From NCBI GenBank assembly GCA_003586115.2, contig QVOM02000042.1:71236101-71300100 (forward strand): a DNA stretch of 64,000 nt, read 5' to 3'. The notes under the pieces were generated by a model. That model was not told the origin of the DNA. It searched no databases and saw nothing but the letters and a program-made list of their open reading frames with translations. The translations under genes and the position numbers were made by a program. Numbering within the stretch: the first letter of the stretch is position 1; every line of letters begins with the position of its first letter. Below, in pieces: positions 1 through 10,909 of the stretch. The DNA comes from Salvator merianae. Its lineage: Eukaryota; Chordata; Lepidosauria; Squamata; Teiidae.

Positions 1-514
1 AGCTACCTGAGCTCTACATTCAGCTGGGATTCAGCAGGTTAGCCTAACAATACGCAAGGCCTTTACAAGGCCTTGTCTGGTCCTTGGTGTGGATTAAAGG
101 CAGTAGTGTGCAGATGCCATCCTCTGTGCTGCTTTCATGTCACTCTTTTGCTGTGTGTGGATGGAGCCAAAACAGAACAGGCAGAAGAAAGGAGAAGCCT
201 CTTCATATCCAAAGTCAATAACAGTGCCAAGGAGACCTTAGCTTTGAAATCAGCGAGGAAGACTAAGAAAGGAAAGAAACTGCTGTACTTCAAAAAAGTA
301 GTAGAAGAAATGAGAGAAGGGGAGGGGGTGTAATTGAGCTGCAATGTTTAATTGACTTAGAGCTTATTGGCAAACTAAGTCACTGGTTGAGCCTGTAGCT
401 CCTCAGCTGCCAAAGAGAATGTGCATCTGGACGCTAGTAATGAGAAATCTCCTGGGGGTGGAAATGGAGGAAGAACACCAACCATAAATACAAAATGTGA
501 AAACATATCCTTAC
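1..514 (-). other. ZNF462: ZNF462 intron 3, 5' part
   Basis: Begins with the GTAAGG donor at 514-509 (minus strand) and runs off the left edge. No coding similarity is visible. The open frames at 73-333 (plus) and 135-344 (minus) are short and unlike any protein I recognise. No repeat was recognised. Confidence 0.85.
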
Positions 515-3500
515 CCTCTCTTGTTTGAAATCTACAAAAGCACCATCTGCATATTTCTGCTTGCTCAGAAGCTGCTTCCTCCTCTCTTGACGTTTGGCAC
601 GCTTCTGGAATTCCTCATTGTGACTGCTCAAGTGTGAGGTCAACTCTGCTGTGCTATGCAGTTTACTATCGCAGTGCCTGCACTGGAAGATGGGGTTCTG
701 GAAACGGGAGCCACTTCCCAGTATGGTAAAGTCTCTCTTCAAGTCCTTGCTGTGATGATCTGTGTAATGCATGCACAGGAGCTCAGCCGTGCTGAAGGAA
801 AGTTTGAAACACTTGACACATCGGAAAGGAAGCCATTCCATTTCAGGAGTCTCTGCATCCACCTCGGGCTTTTCAAAATCATTCCTCTCCTCCTGGGGAG
901 ACAGCTGCTTTTCATATTCATCTGCATATACGGCAGTGAAATAACCCCCTAGCTTGCTTGCATGCTGTTTCTTAGGGAACACTCCAGGATGCCGTTTCAT
1001 GTAGTGGGATACAATTCCTTTTTTACTGAAGGACTGGAAGGAACAGAGAGAGCACTTCTTCTTCTCTACTGCCCTTCGCAGCTCCTCACTTAATTGAGGA
1101 GAATCTTCTTTTGGGGGTGATGGAATGATCACTTTATTGGGTTTGTCACTCACAGTCCTCGAGGCTGCGAGGCAGTGTGTGTAGTACGCATCAATGTCAT
1201 GACGCTTTTGATAATGTGCAGCCAAACCTTTTCGAATAGGGTTCGTGTAGGAGCACAAAGCACATTTGAAGAGATTGTTCTTCCCTTCCGGTTGTGCTCG
1301 AACATTGTTGTGTTTGATGCGATAGTGCCTGGCTATGCCCTTCCTAGTGGAACAAAAATACTTACAGAGCTGACAACGGAATACAGTATGAGACACCAAA
1401 TGGGAACTTGGGAAATGTGAAGGAGGTACTGAATCATCTCCAATAATCTCCTCTGGGGCAAATTCTGGAGAGGGCTTAACTTCAGTGACTATTTCGGGTT
1501 CAATAGAGGCAGGCAGTTTAGGAGGAGACTGTGCAAACACATCAAATTCAGGCTGGTTGTGGTATTTCTCATAATGAATTTTGAGTTTCTCTAAAGTGCC
1601 ATGAGTATAGGGGCACAATTTACACCTGTAAGCACCATACCCTTGTTTGAAAATCCTGCTGGTTTCCTCTACATCATTTTGGTTCATGTCAGTAGGTTGT
1701 TCTACATCATGAACAAAATCCTCTGCAGTGACCTTTACCAAGGGGTGTCGTTTCTGGTAGTGTGTGAGGACACCATGAATGCGTGTATTAATGTACGGAC
1801 AGTGTCTACATTTATACACTGCTCCTGGGTTAATATCTATATCCTGTGCAAAATCTGCAGCTTTAACTTTCATCCCAGGATGTTTTTTGCCATAATGGGT
1901 CAGAAGTCCATGCAAATTGTTGTATTCTGACTGGCATACTGTACATTGGTACGGTGTTGATGAGATTGCAGGGTTTGCAGAGGTGAGCTGAATTGCTTTG
2001 TCTTGGGAAAGGTTTGCATCCTCTGTATATTCTGTATCCTGGTCCACCTGTGGCACTGATAACTGGTCCTCCGAATTTACCCTACCCCCAGCTTCCTGAG
2101 ATGCTGGGTTGGCTTTATCAGCTGCATCTTTCTCCTTGATGATATCTAGCAATACAGATTCATCCCCATTCATAGCCCAAGGGTGAAAAGCCTGGTAATG
2201 ATTTGTAATATCCCAAATGGAAGATGCTTCAAAAATACAATCTCTGCATTTATAAGTTTTCATCTCCGATGGTATTAGTAAGGCTGGAGACGAAGGATCT
2301 GGCCCTGCCCAGAGTTTTGTTGCCATATATGTATAGTCAACATAATGCTCAGGATGTCGCCTTTGGTAATGCACAAGCAAGCCACTGGGCTCAGCATGAG
2401 AATAGATGCACCATTCACAATGATAGCCTGCTTCTATTAGCCCATCCAAAAATGCCCAGCGCAATATAGATGTAACTGTGGCCTTCAGAGTGGGGTGATC
2501 CTTTTTAATATGCTTCCGCAGGGCATAGAAATAAGGAGATGTGTAGGAACACTGCCTGCACTTGAGGGCTCTTAGCTTTGCCTTCTCTCGGTCAGCACCG
2601 CTGGCAGAATTCTGCATGCTCCCTGGGGAGTTTTTCTGGCCACGATCACAGAGGCTCCTGATGGTGGCAGTGTGCTGCCTAATCACATCTGCATTGGCTT
2701 TGAAATCGCGATGCTTCTTTTGGTAGTGTATGAGCACACCTTTCACGGTCCTGTTTCCATAATCACAGTGCTGGCAGAAGAACATCTCATTCTCTGCAGG
2801 AGCTGTAGAACTCTCAGACCCACCTCTGTTAAGTTGCTGCGCAGACGCTGGTGGCCTAGGAAGACCAGGAGTAATCTCTCCAGATCTCATCATTGCTGCA
2901 GTAGGTGGTGCTTGCCTAATATACTTTGCAGTAACTTTGATTTCCGGATGCCTTTTCTGGTAATGCACGAGCACTCCAACCACGGATCTGTTGCTATAAG
3001 AACAATGCTTGCAGTAGTAAAGCTCAGTGGTGAGATCTGGAGGGGGTGGAGGGGGTAACTGCGAAGTCATATTGGACATTTTGGGGGAGACAGGTGACCC
3101 CATTTCATAAGCCATCTGAGCCAGAGCAGAGCCCCTCTCAACCGAAACCACACGCATTGTCTTTTGGATCCTAAAATAGGAAGCCTTTTCTTCAGGATGC
3201 TTTTTCTGGTAATGCACTAAGACAGAATGCATATTAGGGCTTGCAAATGAGCAAACATCACAGTCATAGACTACAACACTGTTTACTGAAGAATCCTTCT
3301 GGCTTTCTGATTCTGGGCTATTCCCCTTTGAAGAAGTTTTGTTAAAAGTTGCCGGTAAACCAGCCCCACGCACTACTGGGGTTGAAGTAGATAGACTTTT
3401 CGGAGCAGAGTTCAAGATCTCCCTAAGAGTTTGTGACTCTGAACTTAATGTCTCTTGCTGTTCAACCACATAGCTCGAGAATATCATTGCATTGTTAATT

Positions 3501-5976
3501 TTAACAGTTGGATGCATTCTTTGGTAATGTGGCATTAGGCTTCTAACATTGGGGCTTGTGTAAGAGCAGAAGCGACAGCGATAGATCAAATCAGAATGAT
3601 CAAAATTCAGTACATTCATAGCCTCAGGATGATGTTCACCATAATGCTGTTGTAAGTCTTCAAAGTTTGTATAATCAATGTAACATTCAAGACATCTGTA
3701 CACTGCACTATGGTCATTGGGATCTAAAATATACCTAAAACTGAATTTAATGTATGGATGCATCCGTTGATAATGAGTGCTAACACTTCGGGCAGATTTG
3801 TTGCTGAAGTCACAGTGTTTACAATAGTACAGCCTTCCAGAATCACCGTAATCAGAACTGTCATTGTTGTGATCAGCTCCATATATACTTGACTGGCTTC
3901 CCAAAGCAGATGAATTCAGAACTTGGTCCTTCAAACCAACTGAAGAACAATAATAGTCCTCTTCATCCTCAGATATGGTTAGCTCAATTTCTGCCCCATT
4001 AGTAGAATTGTAATCATGGCCCATATTCCTGTAGTTGGTTTCTTTCTGAGACTCACTGATGTCTCTGCCCCACATTTGCTGGGAAGCAAACGATGCCATT
4101 TCCATCAGTGGCTCTGCTTGTTCTTCTTCCTTGTCCAGTTCGACTTCTATCTCTACTTCATTGTCATCTTCTTCCTCTTCGTCATCTTCCACATTAATCA
4201 CAGCATCTTCTTGCTGCTTGTTTTGACTGATTTTGCTTTGCAAATTGCTAGCAATTTCATCAATCCTAGTTCTCTTCTTCACGGGTGACAAGTCAAGGGG
4301 AAAATCATTGGACATCTTTCTAGAGGCCTTTGCTACAAAGTTATTTTTAGAAGACAGTCCAAGAATTGAGGTTTGGCTTTTCTTCACAGTGCTGGGAGAG
4401 GAATGAGTATCGGGCTCACTGTCTTGTGGAGTATTTGATGTGGGGCCTTCATATTTTGGTAGGTTGTCACAAAATGAGTGTTTGTGTTGCTGATGAACCC
4501 GAAGGCCTTTCAAAGTAGTTGTGGAATAATTGCACATAGTACATTTATAAGGATGTTGTGAGTTGGACTGGGGAGACTGCTGTTGCTGCTGCATAGAATC
4601 CATCATTCCACCAGACTTCCTACCATTTATATTCCCCCCTTCATAGGATACTGTGCTTTCATTTAAAGAAGAAGCTATGCTTTCTGTTTGAGAATTCACT
4701 GCATCCCAGTCTGATGCTGCACCACTATGACACTGTTTATGAGCTCCAAGTTTGAATGAGCTCTTGCAAGTAAAGGGACATTCATCACATTTATACACTG
4801 CTGTCTTTCCAGACAAGTGGATATTTTCAATATGGCGGGAAATGCTTCTCCGGTGCATGGTAAGAAAAGGACAGAAAGGGCACTGGAATCTATTCATAAA
4901 CCTTCTGAATGGGATCCCCTTGGTTTCCAGTAACTTGTGGCCCTCAGATCCCATCAACTGTTCTGCAGTTAGTCCTGAGGTCTGGTGATCAATGGAGTTC
5001 AACCCATTCTCACTGTCTAGCTCATTGAGCTCGTCATCAGAACTGGAGTCATTCAGCATACTGTTCGCATCCATATCAGCAGAAGAATTTGCCATGTCAG
5101 GAATCCCATAACGAGATCTGTCAGACAAATTAACAATGCCCGAGTTGTGAGGTGTCTTATGTTTCATATGAGGATAGGAAATAGAAGAAAATTTTGAAGT
5201 AGAAGAGTTGGACCTGACAAGGGAATTGTTCATAGAGCTTCTGTAGCTTGGAAGGTTTGCATTAGGCATCTCTCGTCCAGAAGCATTCATGGGGATGTAG
5301 TTGGAATTTGGAGTGGGGCTTGGTGGACCCTTACTGGATACATCTGGCATACTGGTCCCATCTTGTTGCTGTCTCAGGCTCGACAGTATTTTAACCATGC
5401 CACGATGCTTCTTCATCATATGGTCACACCAACGTTCCCTTCGAGGCGTCTGATAGCTGCACCATTCACAACAAAAATTGCCTCTTGACTTTGTTAAAGG
5501 CTTAACCATTGACTCCAAGATACTGCGTTCTACAACTTCAGCTGGAAGTTCCTTACAAGAGTCCTGCATGGGGACAGATGAAGATGAGGATTCAGATATA
5601 GCAGCTGAAGCAGCAGGAGGAGTGGAGCTCTCTTTCAAGTTGTTTTTATGGTACATCTTCTGGTGCTTGATAATTCTTGCACGCCTGGGTGATTTGTAGG
5701 TGCAGAATTGACAGGAAAAAACCTTACCAAAGCCCTCATGCATCATGATGTTGTAATTTAAAGAGCCAGCACTGGGTGATCCTGATGGGGAAATGCCAGC
5801 CTGTCCACCATGTACTTTTCGCGTATGCTCTATGAGGAGGTTTTTGGATCTGAAATAACGTACGCAGAATTTACATTGGAAAAACTTGCTTGCTGGTTTG
5901 GAGAGCATATGTTGGCTGTAATAATTCTGGCTATGGCTATAATAATTTCCAGTTCCGAGCTGAGCTGCATTTTGAC
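515..5976 (-). CDS. ZNF462: ZNF462 exon 3 (giant zinc-finger exon, partial CDS)
   Basis: Continues the reading frame of exon 2 and supplies residues 74 to 1894 of the protein. On the minus strand the acceptor is a pyrimidine stretch ending in TTAG before GTCAAAATG at 5976; the split Gly codon (G|GT) joins exon 2 in phase. The exon ends after an Arg codon AGG at 515, followed by donor GTAAGG (514 downward), so the intron is phase 0. I count 23 C2H2-type fingers, the first at about residue 108 (CKFC) and the last near 1839 (CRHC); many have the HYQK/HYQR helix end typical of ZNF462. A basic KKRTR stretch near 635, an acidic Glu/Asp run about 664-692 and a seven-proline run near 1046 are also seen. 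Human ZNF462 is a nuclear protein of about 2,500 residues, linked to heterochromatin and developmental gene silencing and mutated in Weiss-Kruszka syndrome. The human Q/P-rich expansion is nearly absent here (five Gln near 535). Identification is from recalled similarity along the whole length; no stop or frameshift is present. Confidence 0.97.
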
Positions 5977-6294
5977 CTAAGAAAAAGACAACAAACGTTA
6001 TTTTAGAAAACTGTCCATTTGCTATGATGAATTCTATATTTTTTATTTAATTGCATCTATCTGTTTGAGCTAGATTGATACAGTCTTTCCATTCTATATT
6101 GATTTAGAATAGATGGGGCAAGGCAGTGATATAACTGAAAGCCTCAGTTTCACTCATTCAGACTGGTTCCATTAGCATAATAGGTTGTGACCTGTTCAGT
6201 CAGGTGAAAACAAAGGTTTTTCACAATTCTGGTGTCCTGTCTCTATCACCTAAGCCATGGAATGGTGCTACTGCTCAAATTCTATGCATTCTAT

Positions 6295-6747
6295 GGGACT
6301 TTCAGCACTGAAAGGCCCGTGATCGGAACCTGCTGATTCCAACCACAGAGACCAGCCCACACTGTGCCTCAAATAATGTGTAAGCTTTGTGGCTGGGTTC
6401 TGACACTTTCCAGGCTCGGAGCCTCTGGGAGATGCATTTCAGTAGCATGCCATGGCATGCTGCTGGAATGCGTCCCCCAGTAGTCCCAATCACAAGAAGC
6501 GTGCCTTTTGTGTGCCTCCTATGTTCTAGATCAGGCCATTTGGTACACTGGTAGACATGTTTTCTTGTGCCTTCTGGTGATACGGAACAGGGCCTGCCTA
6601 ATCTGGATCATGCTCCATCTAATACAGACGGAGCGTTCAATTGGCGGGCATGGCCTCACAGATCTGTATTAATGTGCAGAGCTATGAGGCCCGGATACTT
6701 ACTACACAGGCCCTTGATCTGTATTTACGGTAAGTACAGAAAGGGTC
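6295..6747. mobile_element. MITE of the GGGCC..GCACTTACC group, in ZNF462 intron 2
   Basis: Starts GGGACTTTCAGCACT and ends GGTAAGTACAGAAAGGGTC, an imperfect terminal inverted repeat. It is flanked on both sides by TAT (6292-6294 and 6748-6750), a 3-bp target duplication. The right half resembles the element at 29620-30156. No transposase frame is present, so it is non-autonomous. Confidence 0.75.
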
Positions 6748-6934
6748 TATGATTCTAATCTTGGGAGGAGACAGATTTCATGATGTCCCTTCCCCACAAC
6801 TGAAATATAAGGCAACCATCGCAGATAGCTGCAGAGGCTGGACAGAGGGCAAGCCTCTGTACTGAAAAAGACAAATTCCATCAAGTCCTTCCCCCTCAAC
6901 TCAATGCAACACAACTCATATTTTCTTTTTAAAA

Positions 6935-7036
6935 AATTGAATTTTAATTCTGTTTATTGTATTGGTTTAATTGAAACTTGCCCTGAGATCTTAAGGTGGG
7001 ACAGAAATATAAATAAATAAATAAATAAATAAATAC
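6935..7036 (+). repeat. LINE 3' end with AAAT tail
   Basis: Contains the phrase 'ccctgagatcttaaggtgggacagaaatataaat' in broken form, then AAAT repeated about six times (7011-7036). This is the usual 3' end of L2/CR1-like LINEs in reptiles; the family name is from memory. Confidence 0.6.
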
Positions 7037-7540
7037 TAAGATATTGAATTGTGGTATATTTGCACATCTATATACCATTTCTTAATGCTTTAAAACAAAA
7101 CTAGATAGCAAGGAGTCATATTAATAGAAAAAATGCCTCTTCAAAGGACGACATGTACATTTTCTAATTATTTTTATTGATGGATTAAAAGATTTGAGCA
7201 AAGGAACTATCACTTAGAAACAAGTCTCTTTTCAAAATTTTTGGTTAGGAGAAGGTACCAGCTTGTGCTGGGTTCACTTCATCGACTGCACACTTTTGTT
7301 TTACAGGATACTGCAGAATATGTAAAACATGTTGATAACTGAATTCCAACACACTGAACAGAATATTCATCTCAAGATACGAATGCCTGTGCATACTGAC
7401 CTATAAAGCAATATGTTACAATTTATAAGCTACTATAAGGTACAAACACTGATAAAAGATAACAGACTGAGAATGTTACTACGAAATAATATCCTTAAAA
7501 ATCACAATACGAAAAAGGAGTGTTAAGCTATTCCTTTTAC

Positions 7541-7760
7541 CTGCAATCTCATCCGTAATTCCAAATTCATCCTTTACAGAAGAATATTCCACTTCAGCTG
7601 GGTCACCACTGTTCATGGAACTAAACCTTGACTGGCTAGGAGTATCTTCTGTAACATCAGTGGGTTGCAGAAATGCAGTATGAACATCCTGAATGTGAGC
7701 CTTAAGATCTTCATAGGACGGTGCTCGGAAATCACAGCCATCACACTGCAACACCTCCAT
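7541..7760 (-). CDS. ZNF462: ZNF462 exon 2, start-codon exon
   Basis: Encodes residues 1-73 plus the first base of codon 74. It starts MEVLQCDGCDFRAPSYEDLK, the same N-terminus I recall for mammalian ZNF462, and contains the first C2H2 finger (Cys6, Cys9, His22, His27). The ATG at 7760 is preferred because it matches the orthologue and lies 33 bases inside an exon with a good acceptor. The donor is GCAG|GTAAAAGG, with the last exon base at 7541. Splicing to 5976 gives Ala-Gly-Gln-Asn-Ala, matching the orthologous junction. The open frame continues into the intron to about 7479, but that read-through has no family similarity and is not coding. Confidence 0.96.
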
Positions 7761-7793
7761 AATTCTTAGTAATGGGTTTTACATTAGGAAATC
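7761..7793 (-). other. ZNF462: ZNF462 5' UTR part of exon 2 and its splice acceptor
   Basis: On the minus strand a long pyrimidine tract (about 7796-7812) ends in TTTTAG at 7794-7799. It is followed by 33 untranslated bases before the ATG at 7760. A splice acceptor here implies at least one upstream non-coding exon, as in mammalian ZNF462. That exon was not found in the window. Confidence 0.85.
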
Positions 7794-7883
7794 CTAAAAG
7801 GAAAAAAAAAGAGATTCCAGTTATCAAAGTGTCCTGTGTCAATGGAGAAAAAGCATACAATGATGTTATCCTGCCCTGATTAA

Positions 7884-7985
7884 AATAGTTCATATTTATT
7901 TATTTATAATCTGCATTTTATCCCGCCCCATACCCAAACAACATTAAAAACCAATATAAAATGAACCTACTAAAACAATTACAGT
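7884..7985 (-). repeat. LINE 3'-end remnant
   Basis: A TTTATTTATTTATAATCTGC start followed by a 'tatcccgcccc' stretch and an A-rich run is the reverse complement of a common reptile LINE tail. Strongly decayed. Confidence 0.45.
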
Positions 7986-8588
7986 GTCTGAAAATGGGGA
8001 GGAAATGCTGTTTCCTTATTTAGCCAAAGGCCAGGGTAAAGAGGTTTACTTTGTAACCATCAGTAAATGTGTGAAGATCTTCATCTTCAAGAAAACATTC
8101 ATCTTCAAGAAATGTAGCAAATTTTCCATATATTCCAGATATGCCTGAAACGTTTAGATAAATAACTCAGAACTATTTTTATTCTTTGTGCAGGATTTAC
8201 AAATATACCCCCCATTTTGTTCAGCTCTTATCTGCTATTACTTGAAGTCCATCTCTAACAAAGAATAAGGAAACATATGACAAACACTCACCAATATGAA
8301 TAGAATGCAACTAAGTAAAATGTTTTATATTCAGGAACTTCTCAAAAACTTAAACAAGCAGAACACTTATTTCCTAAATATTATCTTATGCTTTCTTCAT
8401 AGAGTTTCAGTGGCATCCAATTCCACTTTAGCCTTTTCAGCCCAGAAAAAGAGGTCAGGTGGAGAATTTACAATTGTTTTTACCACTACACAGTAACCTA
8501 GGATTTTTTATCCAATCTAAGTCCAGCAGTTTAGTTATTACACTGCATGGGTGATGAACTCCCCTTTTCAAATTTGTTAGTGTGGAGA

Positions 8589-8624
<36 letters not shown>
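8589..8624. repeat. (TATC)n microsatellite
   Basis: About nine uninterrupted TATC units. Confidence 0.95.
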
Positions 8625-8639
8625 ACTGGGTCACATAGA

Positions 8640-10740
8640 GTGATATAGATCATAAATTAAAAAGAAATCCAATACTGAGAAGAGAATTTCAAGAGGATGT
8701 TTATTGAATAGCTCAAAAACATACTAATTATTGACTTGCAGACCTCTCTGTTTCTCTTTCTCTCTGTATGTGTGGGTGTTTATAGCAATTCTACCATATT
8801 ATTGCATAGTTTCTGCAGAAAGTATTATCTTAATGAATGAATGCTTATTTGAAAGTCTCCTCACGTAGTCAGGCAGGTTATATTCAGTCTAGGAGCTCCA
8901 CAAGTTCAAGAGATGGAACAGCAGCCTAAACAAGCCCTGATGAAAATTCTCTCCTCTTATTGTTCAGCGTCATAAAGTTACTTCTGCAGAACATTCAAAG
9001 CTCAACAATGTTATGCCAACGGAATGAAGACTGACACCTCTGGGAGGATTCTGTATCAAAAGAAAATTTTTCCTGATAGCATGGTATACCCTTTTAGGAC
9101 ACAGTAAGCACACAGGCATGTCCAGTGACAGGAATTTGAATACTGTGGCATGTTACTCCCCTCTTTGCACCTCTCTCTTTCCTTGCACTAAAAGAATGAA
9201 CATGGGCAGTGCCTTCTTTGCAGATAACAAAGTTAACAACGCTCAAGACACTCAGTCTTTTATGTGCAAGCTCCAGACCAGGCGATGTGGAAGAGGTTGC
9301 TATCTGCTCTGGATCAGATTACAGCAGTGAGGACTGAAGCCCCACCCCAGAAAGTCTCCTTTAGCACAATCCATTAGACCTGAAAACAATTTCCCCCTGC
9401 CTCCCTCCAGGGTACAGCAGACGCCTCTTGAATTTAGAATGTTCCAAAGAAGAAGTAGGAGTCTGAAGACAGCAGGCTGGTGGGGAGGAGTTTTCACGGA
9501 CCATTCTTCTCACCTTCCTCCCTCAAGTAGTCCTTTCAACTGAGCTACACAAGAAGACACAGTTCTCTCTGTCGAATGTGTTTATCACACTTTCAAGAGA
9601 TATGAGCTCCTGCGTCACCGAAGCTTTAAGACTCACTAAGCTGCCCTAGTCCTCTGAGCTTTAGGAGAGAGAGTGCAGCCATTTTAGCTCAGACAAGTCA
9701 TGTACTCAGAGACAGATAGGCTCAGAGCTTCTTGTCAGCACATAACATGGCTTCACTTATCTCAGCCTCATCTCCACCTTCCAAGATCCCCCCGGTCGCC
9801 TTTCCTTTTCTCTCTTCCCAGATGTTAAACAGTTAGGAACCAGCATCTTAGAGGAGCAGGTCTTTTCCTCCTTACTCTGATTTTAGCCCTTTTAGGATAC
9901 ACAAGAAGCCTTCAAGCCCCCACTGTCCCTGACAGACCAGCGTCTCTTCCGTCCCCTGCTACAGCCATAGGCTAAAGATCTCTAAGGGCTCCTTTTTGTC
10001 CCCCCACCAAAAAAAAATGTTCCAGCAATGCAGTCTTTGCTTAGGGAAAAGGGGCCCAATTGTCCTACAGAGAGAGCAAGAACTGTAACCTTTTCTGAAA
10101 GAATAACACGAGGGGGATGATGAACAAAATGAGAAAGAGAGAGAATGGGCTGGAAGAAAAGAAGAGAGGGAAAAGCCCTTCAGTCAGCTCCACTCTCTTG
10201 GGAGTCGTTCTTCTATGCACAGAAGACATACCATCTGACACTGCCTGCCAGATTCCAAAGTCTAATGACCTTTGTTAATCACCAGCCAATCTGTCTGCCT
10301 CAGCAAGCCTTGCCAATAGGCACACCCTTCAACACAAAGGCCTGAGCTATTCCTATTGGAAAGAGGTTCTCTGAAAGCTCCATTGTGTAGGGGGGAAAAA
10401 ACCAGAGGAAAGAGAAGGAGGGGTGAAAAAAAACAAACAAAAAACCTCTTCCTTTAAATAGTGTTGAGTCTTTAAGGAACAAAGTGACAAAACAGCCTTC
10501 CTCTATTGTTCCTCCTTGTTTGGAAAGTTCTCAGTTTGGCTTAGAAGACAAAGGAAGATGTAAAAATAAAATATTATCAGGGTTGGTTTAGGAAGCTAAA
10601 GAAGATATCAAAAATAAAATAAAATGAAATCATCTCTTCACAAAGCATACTCAAGTTCTGTAATGAGGAGGAAAGAAAGATAGTACTGTATTGTTCACAA
10701 CCAGATCCAGGTTCTCGGATTTGTAGATATTATCTATTAA
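8640..10740. other. Unassigned stretch, pyrimidine-rich on the plus strand
   Basis: No gene or recognised repeat. Parts, notably 9,330-10,000, are richer in C and T on the plus strand than the neighbouring DNA. On the minus strand an AATAAA near 8702-8707 lies close to the left end, which would fit a decayed LTR, but no matching ends or target duplication could be set. Confidence 0.4.
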
Positions 10741-10747
10741 ACAAACT

Positions 10748-10903
10748 AAGGCCTGGCTCAATTTTTAAGTTGCCCACAGCTGGGATAGACACAGGAGGGC
10801 TCAGACAGCTTCAGAATTGCTGCAGCCACGTTTGGGTGTGGACGTGGCATTCCAGCGGATAACACGGGACATTCCAAGCAGGTAAGTGCAGAAAAGCCCT
10901 ATA
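10748..10903. mobile_element. Short MITE copy of the GGTAAGTGCAGAAA group
   Basis: The right end reads CAGGTAAGTGCAGAAAAGCC, the same terminus as the other members. The left end (GGCCTGGCTC) matches only loosely. Flanks CTA and ATA agree at two of three bases as a possible 3-bp duplication. Confidence 0.55.
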
Positions 10904-10909
10904 TAATCA

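Larger units (their letters stand above)
5977..7540 (-). other. ZNF462: ZNF462 intron 2
   Basis: A 1,564-base GT-AG intron between the start-codon exon and the giant exon. It contains a 453-bp MITE (6295-6747) and a LINE 3' end with an AAAT microsatellite (6935-7036). The remainder shows nothing recognisable. Confidence 0.93.

Noticed and set aside
434..514. Extension of the exon 3 frame to a stop at 434
   Set aside because: Beyond the GTAAGG donor; the translated tail has no similarity to ZNF462, while the orthologue continues in further exons.
656..3058. Several plus-strand open frames of 80-128 codons
   Set aside because: They are antisense shadows of ZNF462 exon 3; no family similarity.
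7479..7540. Extension of the exon 2 frame beyond 7541
   Set aside because: Crosses a good GTAAAA donor, and the orthologue joins exon 3 at this point.
8680..10500. Possible LTR (minus-strand AATAAA, pyrimidine-rich body)
   Set aside because: No TG..CA ends, primer site or 5-bp duplication could be fixed.
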